Assembly: GCA_003138355.1 (NCBI GenBank)
Contig: PLFX01000015.1
Span: forward strand, 1-54,553
Direction: 5' to 3'
Origin: Solirubrobacterales bacterium
Lineage (GTDB): Bacteria; Actinomycetota; Thermoleophilia; Solirubrobacterales; Solirubrobacteraceae
DNA: 54,553 nucleotides
Shown here: in pieces, positions 15,739 to 23,470 of the stretch
Position numbering within the stretch: the stretch's first letter is position 1
Layout: each line of letters starts with the position of its first letter
Position numbers and translations under genes: made by a program
Notes under the pieces: generated by a model
What the model saw: only the letters and a program-made list of their open reading frames with translations
What the model was told of the DNA's origin: nothing
Databases searched by the model: none

Positions 15739-16037
15739 GCCGCGTCCCCCTGCGCGATTCCTATGTGGGCGCTGCGCAGGTTGTGGGTGTGGACGTGCTC
15801 GCCGGCGGCGATCGGGGCGCTCGCGACGCCGATCGGGAAGCCGTACTTAAGAACCGTCTCACCCCGAGCAATCGCGTGCGCCGCCAGCTTGTGACCCATC
15901 GTGAGCGGCGCGCCGACGATCCACCGCTCGCCGCCTGGGCCGCGCAACTCCTCGCCACGGGCGACCTCACGGGTCAGCACGACGACGCTGTCCCCCTCGT
16001 CCAGGCGCACCCAACCCGTTCCGCGGTCCTCGCTCAC
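15735..16037 (-). CDS. SAF-domain small subunit of UxaA-type dehydratase
   Basis: This 100-residue protein has a complete SAF domain: VRLDEGDSVVVLTREVARGEEL, LTMGHKLAAHAIARGETVLKYGFPIGVASAPIAAGEHVHTHNL. The last segment (GEHVHTHN) is the strongly conserved end of the N-terminal UxaA domain. It should form a complex with the large subunit encoded immediately downstream. GTGA overlaps on both sides (16034-16037 and 15735-15738) show tight translational coupling. Confidence 0.88.
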   Translation of the reverse strand: MSEDRGTGWVRLDEGDSVVVLTREVARGEELRGPGGERWIVGAPLTMGHKLAAHAIARGETVLKYGFPIGVASAPIAAGEHVHTHNLRSAHIGIAQGDAA

Positions 16038-16702
16038 AGGACGCGGTGCCGATCCCAGACCGAGCGCAGGGTTGCGCCGGCGCGGAGCTCATCGAGAACG
16101 GTCGTCTCGCGCCGCGCGCGGTCGTTGGCATGGCGGATCGCCTCGGCTTCGATCGCTCGCGGCACCACGACCACGCCGTCGGCGTCGGCGAGCACGAGCT
16201 CTCCTGGCTCGACGACCACGCCGGCGCACTTCACAGGCCGACCGGCGGTCGTGATCTCCATCCGTGCGCGGTAGTCGATCGGCCGCGTGCCGCGCGCGAA
16301 CGCGGGAAAGCCAAGCGGCGCGAGCTTCGGGGTATCGCGCAGATAACCGTCGCAAACGACGCCTGTCGCGCCGCGCCCGATCGCCGCGCAGGAGAACAGC
16401 TCGCCCCAGTAGGCGCTGCGCTCGGATCCGCCCGTGGCGATGACGACCAGCGAGCCCGGCTCGAGCGCGTCGATGAACTTGATCGCCGCGTCGTAGGGTT
16501 CCGCGGTGTCGTGGTCACTCGCATCGAACTGCAGCGTCGCCGCGCGCCCGACCGCACGAGCCTCGCGCGTCAATGGCACGAATTGACCGGCGAGCACCCG
16601 ATCGCGGTGGCCGAGGGCGTCCAGCGCGTCCGAGAGCTGCGCGGCACTCACCTCGGGACTCAGCTCCTCCATCTGTTCTCGCCGCAGTCCGTCCACCATC
16701 AC
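16034..16702 (-). CDS. RraA-family protein (HMG/CHA aldolase-like)
   Basis: This 222-residue protein of the RraA/MenG-like family covers 4-hydroxy-4-methyl-2-oxoglutarate-type pyruvate aldolases and related sugar-acid enzymes. Family marks are VGRAATLQF, GSLVVIATGGSERSAYWGELFSCAAIGRGATGVVCDGYLRDT (metal/pyruvate site G-E-L and R-D) and VVVEPGELVLADADGVVVVPR. It is first of the three-gene operon with SAF/UxaA, suggesting that the dehydrated product is cleaved or processed by this enzyme. GTG 16702 has GAGGAG seven bases upstream; ATG 16699 is the alternative. The operator at 16727-16738 lies directly upstream. Confidence 0.85.
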   Translation of the reverse strand: MMVDGLRREQMEELSPEVSAAQLSDALDALGHRDRVLAGQFVPLTREARAVGRAATLQFDASDHDTAEPYDAAIKFIDALEPGSLVVIATGGSERSAYWGELFSCAAIGRGATGVVCDGYLRDTPKLAPLGFPAFARGTRPIDYRARMEITTAGRPVKCAGVVVEPGELVLADADGVVVVPRAIEAEAIRHANDRARRETTVLDELRAGATLRSVWDRHRVL

Positions 16703-16726
16703 CGGTTCGCTCCTCGCAGCGCATGA

Positions 16727-16738
16727 TAAAACGATTTA
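16727..16738. promoter_or_regulatory. LacI-family operator TAAAACGATTTA
   Basis: This 12-bp near-perfect palindrome with central CG lies in the 43-bp gap between the divergent RraA operon and the LacI-family gene. It differs from the GAAGCGCTTC operator of the other LacI regulator, as expected for a different recognition helix. It is positioned to control both directions. Confidence 0.7.
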
Positions 16739-16745
16739 CCGACTT

Positions 16746-17843
16746 GTGCACGATCCCGTGACCACGCCTCCCCGTGCGCCCGCCGAGCCAGGCTCGCCGG
16801 AGATCCGACGCAGCGGCGCCACGGTCGTCGATGTGGCTCGCGAGGCCGGCGTCAGCGTCGCGGTCGTCTCGCGCGTCCTCAACCGCGACCCGGCGCTACG
16901 CGTTCGCGACGCGACGCGCACGCGTGTTCATGCCGTTGCGGAGCAGCTCAGCTACACGCCGAACACGAGCGCCCGCTCGCTGCGCCTCGCCTCGTCTGGC
17001 GCGATCTGCTTCGTGGTCAACGACCTCGCCAATCCGATTCACGCCGCGGCAATCGAGGGCGCTCAGGCGAGCGCCGAGCGCTCGGGTCGGGTCATGCTGC
17101 TCACCGACGCAGATGAGCTGAGCGCGCACCCCGAGCGGCTGCAGGGCATGCTCGATTCGCGTCGCGTCGACGGGCTCGTGATGCATCTCCCGGGGATCCG
17201 CGACGACCGGGCGCTGCGCAGGATCGCACAGGCGCGCGTTCCCACCGTCGTCATGAATTCGCGCGTCCGTGGACCGGCCGGGTCGGTGATTCTCGACGAC
17301 GAGGCCGCGAGCCGGCTCGCGACAGAGCATCTGCTGGAGCTCGGCCACCGCGAGATCGGCGTCATCACGGCGCTCGCCGCCTCGGATCGTTCGCAGCGTC
17401 GCCGCCAGGGGGTCGAACGCGCACTTGGCGCCCGCGGGTTGTCGCTTGCTCCGGAATGGGTGATCGAAGCGGGTTTCAGCGTGGCCCTCGGCGAAGTCGC
17501 CGGCGACAGGCTGCTGGCGCAAAAGCGGCGCCCGACGGCCGTCGTCGTGCTGAACGTGATGGCCGCAATCGGCGTGCTTGGCGCCTGCCGCCGGGCGGGG
17601 GTCGCGGTCCCGGACGAGCTCTCGGTCATCGGGCTGATCGACACATGGGTGTGCGATCACAGCTCGCCGCCGCTAACGGTCGTCCAGATGCCGATTCGCG
17701 AGCTGGGCGCACAGGCTGTCTCGCTGCTACTTGAAATGATCGAGGGCGGCCCGCGCGCCAGCCTGATCGTGCGCGAGCCGGCGCCGCGCCTCGTCCTTCG
17801 CTCATCGACAGCGTCCGCCGCGAGCGCACCGGCCGCGCGCTAG
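16746..17843 (+). CDS. LacI-family transcriptional regulator of the sugar-acid operon
   Basis: This 365-residue LacI/GalR regulator has its helix-turn-helix at about residues 26-50 (ATVVDVAREAGVSVAVVSRVLNRDPALRV), hinge YTPNTSARSLRLASSGAI and sensor domain to the end (VDGLVMHLPGIRD, EHLLELGHREIGVITA, DELSVIGLIDTWVCDHSSPPLTVVQMP). The GTG at 16746 gives a 25-residue leader; an internal start nearer the HTH is possible. It is divergent from the RraA-SAF-UxaA operon with an operator in between. Its stop codon overlaps that of the convergent M24 peptidase gene (TAG/CTA, 17840-17843). Confidence 0.9.
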   Translation: MHDPVTTPPRAPAEPGSPEIRRSGATVVDVAREAGVSVAVVSRVLNRDPALRVRDATRTRVHAVAEQLSYTPNTSARSLRLASSGAICFVVNDLANPIHAAAIEGAQASAERSGRVMLLTDADELSAHPERLQGMLDSRRVDGLVMHLPGIRDDRALRRIAQARVPTVVMNSRVRGPAGSVILDDEAASRLATEHLLELGHREIGVITALAASDRSQRRRQGVERALGARGLSLAPEWVIEAGFSVALGEVAGDRLLAQKRRPTAVVVLNVMAAIGVLGACRRAGVAVPDELSVIGLIDTWVCDHSSPPLTVVQMPIRELGAQAVSLLLEMIEGGPRASLIVREPAPRLVLRSSTASAASAPAAR

Positions 17844-19000
17844 AGCGCGAGACCGTAGGGGAAGGACGCGGTCAGGTTCTCGTAGCCGTCTTCGGTGACG
17901 AGCAGAAGATCCTCCACGCGCGCACCACCAAGCCCGGGTACGTAGGTGCCGGGCTCGATCGCGACAACATCACCCGCGACGAGCTGCTCGCTGGCGCCCC
18001 GGCCGAGCAACGGAGGTTCGTGCACCTGTAAGCCGACGCCGTGGCCGAGTGCGAAGTAGAAGCCCTCGCGCAGCGTGACGCCAGCCTGCTTGGTGCGAGG
18101 CGTCGGGTGCCCGGCAGCCTCGAACACATCGCACGCGAGGCCATAGAGAGCCTCGCCGCTTACCCCGGGCTCCGTCGCGCCGCATGCGCGCCGATGGGCT
18201 TCGAGCACGAGCGCGTAGAGCTCGGAAAGCTGGTCGCTGATCGTCCCGCGCACGAAGGTCCGCGTCATATCGGCCCAACAGCCCGAAGCCTCATCCCGCG
18301 GCCACAGGTCGATCTCGATCGGCGTACCGGCTGGGAGCTGTCCCGCTCCGGGATCGTGTGCGCTGCCGAGTTCGGGCAGGACCGCTCTCACCATCGTGTC
18401 AGCCGGAGCGAAACAGCCGGAGCGACGGCAGACCTCGCGGATCCGCTCCCGAACGGCTTCGGCGGTGAGCGGCTCGCCCGCAGCGAACAGGAGTCCGTCG
18501 CTGATCGTCGCTTCCGCCAGCATGCCCGAGGCCTCCTCGAGCGCCGCGACGGCCGCCGCCGCCGCGCGCCGGATTCCGGCAAGCTCGGCCGCGCTCTTGC
18601 GCCGGCGGCGCTCCTCGAACAGGTTCTGGTCCGGCGTCAGCGAGATACCGGCGCCGCGCAGCCGGTCAGCGAGGGCAAGCGGGAACGCCGGCGGTACCCG
18701 CGCCTCGCGTACCCCGAGCGTGGTAGCGGCGCGTAGGCACAGCTCGCTTTCGATCTCCTGCCAGGACCACCCGCCGGCCACGAGCTCGTCGCGGCCGAGC
18801 GCGTCCGGCAACAGGAGCTCGACGTCGGGCGCGGCAGCGGCGATCCGCTGTTCCTCGATCCCGTTGGTCAAGGCGACGCGCTTCTCGCCGACCTCGATGT
18901 AGAGGAAGGGATCAACGATCGCGAGCGGGAGCTCGTGCCTGAGCTCAGCGCAGGACTCCGTGTCGCCAAAGATCAGGACGTCCACGCCGGCGGGACTCAT
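17840..19000 (-). CDS. M24-family metallopeptidase (Xaa-Pro peptidase-like)
   Basis: This 386-residue protein has an N-terminal creatinase-like domain (to about 150) and a pita-bread catalytic domain. All five metal ligands can be read: IEIDLWP (Asp), WADMTRTFV (Asp), LGHGVGLQVHEPP (His), VAIEPGTYVPG (Glu) and GARVEDLLLV (Glu). It should cleave the N-terminal residue before proline, or act as a creatinase-like amidase. ATG at 19000 is selected because it overlaps the stop of the upstream phosphoribosyltransferase gene (ATGA); the longer frame to 19171 is out-of-frame coding of that gene. Confidence 0.88.
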   Translation of the reverse strand: MSPAGVDVLIFGDTESCAELRHELPLAIVDPFLYIEVGEKRVALTNGIEEQRIAAAAPDVELLLPDALGRDELVAGGWSWQEIESELCLRAATTLGVREARVPPAFPLALADRLRGAGISLTPDQNLFEERRRRKSAAELAGIRRAAAAAVAALEEASGMLAEATISDGLLFAAGEPLTAEAVRERIREVCRRSGCFAPADTMVRAVLPELGSAHDPGAGQLPAGTPIEIDLWPRDEASGCWADMTRTFVRGTISDQLSELYALVLEAHRRACGATEPGVSGEALYGLACDVFEAAGHPTPRTKQAGVTLREGFYFALGHGVGLQVHEPPLLGRGASEQLVAGDVVAIEPGTYVPGLGGARVEDLLLVTEDGYENLTASFPYGLAL

Positions 19001-19536
19001 CGGGCGGGGCGGATCAAGGCCGTGGACGGCAGCAACGAATGACACGGCGCCAGCTCGGCGCGTCGCTCGTCGCTCAGCTGGTCGACGATGATGCTCGCCC
19101 CCGCGTAGATCGCGCCGGCGTCCTCGATCAGCTGCTTCCCGATCATGCCCTGGCTTCCGGTCTCGAACCAATCGTCGACGAGCGCGATCCGTTCGCCGGC
19201 GCGAACCGCCGCGCGCTGCAGGCGAAACACGTGATGGTGACCTCGGTAGTCAGCGCCGGCGCGGGCGTTGAGCGTGTCGCCCGGATAGAGGCCGTCGCCC
19301 TTGCGGATCGCGACGAAGCCGATACCGAGGTGGCCTGCGACGGCCGCGCCGAGCACGAACCCGCGCGATTCGATGCCGGCCACCTTGTCGACGCTGCTGC
19401 GCAGCGGCTCCGCGAGCGCCTGGATCACGCGCGCGAAGAGCGATGGGTCGCCAAACACGGGCCACACGTTGCCGAGGCCTTGCGCGTCGAGGACGATCGC
19501 CGCCGCCAACGCGTCACTGAGCTCGGGATCGGCCAC
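18997..19536 (-). CDS. APRT-like purine phosphoribosyltransferase
   Basis: This 179-residue protein has the type I phosphoribosyltransferase layout and resembles adenine phosphoribosyltransferase: VDKVAGIESRGFVLGAAVAGHLGIGFVAIRKGDGLYPGD matches the APRT segment around the active site. The PRPP loop reads IALVDDWFETGSQGM instead of the common VDDVLATGGT, keeping the two acidic residues and TG but with Trp-Phe-Glu inserted features. The substrate may therefore not be adenine. GTG at 19536 starts the frame. It is translationally coupled to the M24 peptidase gene, a combination I cannot explain from known pathways. Confidence 0.8.
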   Translation of the reverse strand: MADPELSDALAAAIVLDAQGLGNVWPVFGDPSLFARVIQALAEPLRSSVDKVAGIESRGFVLGAAVAGHLGIGFVAIRKGDGLYPGDTLNARAGADYRGHHHVFRLQRAAVRAGERIALVDDWFETGSQGMIGKQLIEDAGAIYAGASIIVDQLSDERRAELAPCHSLLPSTALIRPAR

Positions 19537-19663
19537 AGCCGCAATGGTTACAGGAAGCTCGCGGCCGAGCGGGTTGGCGGCGTCTACGCGCTTCAGCGCA
19601 GGCCTTGCGCCGATCCGGAGCGTTCGACCGGGCGGCCCAGCGCGACCTCGCGACCGCCGGGCG

Positions 19664-20083
19664 TTAGCCGGAGGCGGCCGGCGCTCGGCTGTGCGGGCGC
19701 CAGCTCGCGTGCGCCATCCAGCCCGTGATCCCGAGGATCGCCAGCGCGTTCAGCGCGTGCAGGAAGCCGAGCGCGGGGACGCTCGTCGACACAGCTCCGA
19801 GCACCGCCTGGAGCACGCCAAGCAGCGCAAGGATCGCCGCGGCGCGCAGCTCGCGCCCGCCCAGCCGTCCGATCAGCGCTACGAGCAGCAGCAGGATCAG
19901 CGCGATCACGATCACGAACCCGACCGCGCCGTGGATGTCGAAGCCGCTCTCGATCGTCTTCTTCGTCACGGCGTGGTGCGCGGCGGCGTGAATCGCGTGG
20001 AATGCCCCGTAGCCGGCGAACCCGATCTGCGCGAGGACCGCGACAAACAGGACTGCGACGAGGTAGCGGTAAGCGGCGCGCAT
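19664..20083 (-). CDS. Small four-helix membrane protein (DUF6220-like)
   Basis: This 139-residue protein has four hydrophobic helices: YLVAVLFVAVLAQIGFAGYGAF, GAVGFVIVIALILLLLVALIG, AAAILALLGVLQAVLGAV and LHALNALAILGITGWMA. Histidines sit in or near helices 1, 2 and 4 (FHAIHAAAHH, DIHGAVGF, GFLHALNAL). This pattern occurs in DUF6220 and loosely in cytochrome b561-like heme proteins, so heme binding is possible but unproven. ATG at 20083. It is isolated, with a promoter-sized gap to the divergent methyltransferase gene. Confidence 0.65.
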   Translation of the reverse strand: MRAAYRYLVAVLFVAVLAQIGFAGYGAFHAIHAAAHHAVTKKTIESGFDIHGAVGFVIVIALILLLLVALIGRLGGRELRAAAILALLGVLQAVLGAVSTSVPALGFLHALNALAILGITGWMAHASWRPHSRAPAASG

Positions 20084-20133
20084 TGGCGCGCAGACTATCG
20101 CGTGCCGCGGCCCTTAGGCTGCGACCCGTGAGC

Positions 20134-20844
20134 ATGCAACCCGCGCGCAAGCGCCACGCGCTCGAGCTGTTCGCCGGTCTCCCGAAGCGCTACCACGCGA
20201 TGGGCGCGCTGCTCAGCTTCGGGCAGGACCCGCGCTGGCGGCGCATGCTCGTCGATGCGATCGCCCCGCGGCCGGGGCTGCGCGTCGCCGACGTCGCGAC
20301 GGGCACGGGGCTCGTGGCGCTCGCGCTGGCGGCGCGCGGCTGCGAGGTCGTTGCGCTCGACCAGAGCGAGGCGATGCTCGGCGAGGCGCGCGCCCGCGCT
20401 GCACGCCGTCCGGAGCTCGCAGCGCGCCTGCGCTTTGTCCGCGGCGAGGCCGAGCAGCTGCCGTTCGCCGACGCCGAGTTCGACGCGCTCAGCTTCACCT
20501 ACCTGCTGCGCTACGTGGACGACCCCGCCGCAACGCTGCGCGAGCTCGCGCGTGTGGTCAAGCCCGGCGGGCGGATCGCGATGCTCGAGTTCGCGGTCCC
20601 GCGCGCGACATTGCCGCGCCTCGCGTGGCGCGCCCACACTCGCCTCGGCCTGCCCGCGCTCGGCCGGCTCGTTGCCCCCGCCTGGTTTGAGGTGGGACGT
20701 TTCCTCGGGCCGAACATCGAGGACTTCGACGCGCGCGAGCCGGACCTGCCGGGCCTGTGGCGCGGCTGCGGGATCGAGGACGTGCACGAGCTGCGTCCGA
20801 GCTTCGGCGCGGCAGTGATCCTCTGGGGAACCCGTGCCCGCTGA
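20134..20844 (+). CDS. MenG/UbiE-type methyltransferase
   Basis: This 236-residue class I SAM methyltransferase resembles demethylmenaquinone methyltransferase. The N-terminus (FAGLPKRYHAMGALLSFGQDPRWRRMLVDAI) matches the UbiE/MenG pattern YDxxNxxxSxGxxxxWR. Motif I is VADVATGTGLVALAL, motif II VALDQSEAMLGEA, and the post-motif reads GEAEQLPFADAEFDALSFTYLLRYVDDP and VKPGGRIAMLEFAVP. GTG at 20128 is an equally possible start. It overlaps the next gene (a UbiA-like membrane protein), which supports a role in menaquinone synthesis, although a solitary copy away from other men genes cannot prove it. Confidence 0.78.
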   Translation: MQPARKRHALELFAGLPKRYHAMGALLSFGQDPRWRRMLVDAIAPRPGLRVADVATGTGLVALALAARGCEVVALDQSEAMLGEARARAARRPELAARLRFVRGEAEQLPFADAEFDALSFTYLLRYVDDPAATLRELARVVKPGGRIAMLEFAVPRATLPRLAWRAHTRLGLPALGRLVAPAWFEVGRFLGPNIEDFDAREPDLPGLWRGCGIEDVHELRPSFGAAVILWGTRAR

Positions 20845-21562
20845 GCGGCCTTCGTTCTACGCGCTGGCGCCCGGCGGATGGCGTGACCTCGTCACCATTC
20901 TGCACCTGCCCTACACCGCATGGAACCTGAGCTACGTCGCGATCGGCGCGGCGCTCGCGCCGCATTTCGCCCTCGGCCGGCTCGGCTTGACGCTCGCCGC
21001 CTTCTTTCTCGCCGTCGGGGTCAGCGCCCATGCGCTCGACGAGCTCAAAGGTAGGCCGCTGCGCACCCAGCTTGGGGATCGAACGCTGATCGTGCTCGCC
21101 GCCGTCAGCCTCGCCGGCGCAATCGCGGTCGGCGTCGGCGCGGCCGTACTGGTGTCGCCGCTGATCATCCCGCTGATCGCTTTCGGCGCCGTGGCGGTGC
21201 CCGCGTACAACCTCGAGCTCGCCGGCGGGCGCTTCCACAACACGGCCACATTCGCGCTCGCCTGGGGCGCGTTCCCGGCGTTCACCGGCTACTTCTTCGA
21301 GTCGCTGCGCGTACGTCCGGCCGGCGTTCTGATCGCCGTTGCGTGCGCGGGCTTCTCGGTAGCACAGCGTCGGCTCAGCGCGCCGGCACGAGAGCTCAGA
21401 CGCCAGACCGTCGCCGTGGCCGGGACCGCAGTGCGCCGCGACGGCACGGCGTTTGAACTGAACGTGGGCGTGCTGCTTGCTCCATTGGAGGGGGCGTTAC
21501 GCGCAACGGGCGTCGCCTTGATCCTCCTGGCGAGCGCCCTCGTGGTGCTGCGCGTCCAGTAG
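20834..21562 (+). CDS. UbiA-like integral membrane protein
   Basis: This 242-residue, strongly hydrophobic protein has about seven helices. The N-terminal segment LVTILHLPYTAWNLSYVAIGAAL and the following AHALDELKGRPLRTQ resemble the first helix and acidic loop of UbiA prenyltransferases, with a weak D-E in place of the NDxxDxxxD motif. The second acidic motif expected near helix 6 is absent, so catalysis as a prenyltransferase is doubtful. GTG at 20834 overlaps the methyltransferase gene by 11 bases, implying coupled function, perhaps in quinone or lipid modification. Confidence 0.6.
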   Translation: MPAERPSFYALAPGGWRDLVTILHLPYTAWNLSYVAIGAALAPHFALGRLGLTLAAFFLAVGVSAHALDELKGRPLRTQLGDRTLIVLAAVSLAGAIAVGVGAAVLVSPLIIPLIAFGAVAVPAYNLELAGGRFHNTATFALAWGAFPAFTGYFFESLRVRPAGVLIAVACAGFSVAQRRLSAPARELRRQTVAVAGTAVRRDGTAFELNVGVLLAPLEGALRATGVALILLASALVVLRVQ

Positions 21563-21639
21563 TCGTGCGGCTTCCCACTAGGCCCGATCCCCCGAGCCGG
21601 CGGGTTTCTACTTAATCGGCGGCCGGCTTTGTACGGGCG

Positions 21640-21846
21640 ATGGCGACCGGCGCCCCCAGTACCGTGCGGCGGCAGGAGAGCATGGGCGCGCTGGTCAATC
21701 TCAACAACTCGCCGTACTACGTTCATCTCGACTTCTTCAGGATGTCGGTGGCGAACCTTGTTGTCATCGGCTTGATGCTCGTTGTGTTCGCCCTTGCGGT
21801 GTCCCTGCGAGCGCCCGGAGCGAAGCGATCGCGGAGGCCCAAGTGA
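21640..21846 (+). CDS. Small membrane subunit at the head of the cytochrome b cluster
   Basis: This 68-residue protein has one transmembrane helix (LVVIGLMLVVFALAVSLRAP) and a basic cytoplasmic tail (KRSRRPK). The motif NNSPYYVHLDFFRMSVANL precedes the helix. Its stop overlaps the start of the cytochrome b gene by four bases (ATGA-like, 21843-21846), so it is made together with it. It is probably an accessory subunit of that complex; I know of no specific family. Confidence 0.65.
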   Translation: MATGAPSTVRRQESMGALVNLNNSPYYVHLDFFRMSVANLVVIGLMLVVFALAVSLRAPGAKRSRRPK

Positions 21847-22460
21847 GCTCCTGGACCGTGAAGATTCGCGAGTTCGGTATGCGCACGCTGCCGCCGGAGC
21901 AGCTGCTGCCCGACTCACAGCCGGCGTACATGACATCCGCCGTCTACCTGTTCGGCGCATTGACGATCGGAGCGCTCGTCGTCCTCCTGCTCTCGGGAAC
22001 GATCCTCGCCCTGAAGGGCCCGAGCTGGTGGCACGTCCAGTCCCTCGGCCACTTCTTCAACAGTGTTCACCTGTGGGCGGTCGAGCTTTTCTTCTTCTTC
22101 ATGGTGTGCCACCTGTGGGGCAAGTACTGGATGGCTGCCTGGCGCGGCGGGCGCGCGCGCGTCTGGATGAGCGGTGTCGTCTGCTTCCTGGTCGCGATCC
22201 CGTGCGCGTTCACCGGCTATCTCTCGCAGCAGAACTTCGACTCGCAGTGGATCGCGACGCAAGGTAAGGATGGGCTCAACTCGCTCGGCGTCGGCGCATT
22301 CTTCAACCCGCTCAATTTCGGGCAGATGTACAGCTACCACGTGTTTCTGCTGCCGCTCGCCGTCGTCACGCTGGTCGGCGGGCACATCCTGCTCGTCCGC
22401 CGGCATGGGATCGTCCCCCCGATCCCGCTGAGCGAAGGCGACCCGGCGCGACCGGCATGA
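21843..22460 (+). CDS. Cytochrome b (b6-type) N-terminal subunit
   Basis: This 205-residue protein has four transmembrane helices and bis-heme ligands. Helix B shows VHLWAVELFFFFMVCH (His-X13-His), and helix D shows YHVFLLPLAVVTLVGGH (His-X14-His, the spacing seen in b6-type proteins). The segment GYLSQQNFDSQWIATQG lies at the expected quinone-side loop. It carries electrons from quinol within the membrane. The C-terminal half of a classical cytochrome b (PEWY motif) is not in this protein, and the next gene lacks it too. GTG start overlaps the upstream small membrane protein gene. Confidence 0.88.
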   Translation: MSSWTVKIREFGMRTLPPEQLLPDSQPAYMTSAVYLFGALTIGALVVLLLSGTILALKGPSWWHVQSLGHFFNSVHLWAVELFFFFMVCHLWGKYWMAAWRGGRARVWMSGVVCFLVAIPCAFTGYLSQQNFDSQWIATQGKDGLNSLGVGAFFNPLNFGQMYSYHVFLLPLAVVTLVGGHILLVRRHGIVPPIPLSEGDPARPA

Positions 22461-23470
22461 GGTCCGCGCGCCTCACCAACGCGCAGCTCAACGATGCCGC
22501 GAGGACCTACTCCGGGCCCTACCGCCATTACGACATCGTCAAGGAAGTCATCGTCTGCACCGGGATCGTCACGCTGCTGGCCGTCGTGCTGACGATCGTG
22601 TTCTCCTCGCCCGACCTGCCTCCATCGACGATCAAGGGCTGGTCGCGTTCGATGCCCGCCGATTTCGTGACGACCGCGCTCAGCGAGCTCGATGGCAGCA
22701 GCGCGACCGCCGGGTACGGTCCGCCCTATAACCACAACGGGAGTGGGCAGCACATCGCCTTCATCCACCTCCAGGAATGGCTCGGTGTGAGCCACCCGGT
22801 GAACACCGCGCAGGACTTCGTGATCCAGCCGCTGCGCTCGGTCCCCGACCAACCACGCCTTCAGGCGGCGGTCTCGAGCTACCTCAGCGCGAGCGCCGGC
22901 ACGCAGGCCGGATGGACGGCCGCATACACGAAGGCCCTCGCAAAGGCGACCGCGTCCGGCACTGCGCTGTCGGTTCCGCCCGGGAGCTATGGCCCGGTCG
23001 GGACGATGATGACTGCGCTGCTCGCCGACGCCCAGACCGGCGGCCTCGACGGTGACCTGCTGACGAGCCGGCAGTTCTACCAGACCGATTTCACCAAGGC
23101 CCTCCTGTTCATGGCAGACGGCAGCGCGCTCGCCGACCGCGCCCAAGCCCAACACCTGCTCGGAACGCAGTGGGGCATGATGAACGAGACCGGCAGCTAC
23201 CCCGGCCAGGTCTGGCTCTGGCTCTACACCTTCTGGTACCAGATCTCGCCGTTCACGACCTCGACCAATGCCGACGCTCTCGTCGCGGCGATCATGGGCG
23301 TCCTCAGCCTCGGCCTGATCATCGTCCCGTTCCTGCCCGGGATTCGTGACATACCGCGCTGGATCCCGATCTACAGGCTGATCTGGCGCGACTGGTATGC
23401 CGGCACGGGCGGAGCGCCGCCTGGCGAGCCGGATGTGTCGGCGCCGCCGGCGCCTGCGGCGACGGGCTAA
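22457..23470 (+). CDS. Cytochrome b-associated membrane protein with large extracytoplasmic domain
   Basis: This 337-residue protein has one helix near residues 28-50 (EVIVCTGIVTLLAVVLTIVF) and another near 278-298 (AAIMGVLSLGLIIVPFLPGI), flanking about 230 residues that should face outside. The C-terminus (GIRDIPRWIPIYRLIWRDWY) resembles the last cytoplasmic stretch of cytochrome b/subunit IV proteins. The middle region has no CxxCH heme motif and no Rieske cysteines. ATGA overlap with the cytochrome b gene shows it is a subunit of the same complex. It replaces the usual C-terminal cytochrome b half. Its exact role is unknown. Confidence 0.65.
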   Translation: MRSARLTNAQLNDAARTYSGPYRHYDIVKEVIVCTGIVTLLAVVLTIVFSSPDLPPSTIKGWSRSMPADFVTTALSELDGSSATAGYGPPYNHNGSGQHIAFIHLQEWLGVSHPVNTAQDFVIQPLRSVPDQPRLQAAVSSYLSASAGTQAGWTAAYTKALAKATASGTALSVPPGSYGPVGTMMTALLADAQTGGLDGDLLTSRQFYQTDFTKALLFMADGSALADRAQAQHLLGTQWGMMNETGSYPGQVWLWLYTFWYQISPFTTSTNADALVAAIMGVLSLGLIIVPFLPGIRDIPRWIPIYRLIWRDWYAGTGGAPPGEPDVSAPPAPAATG

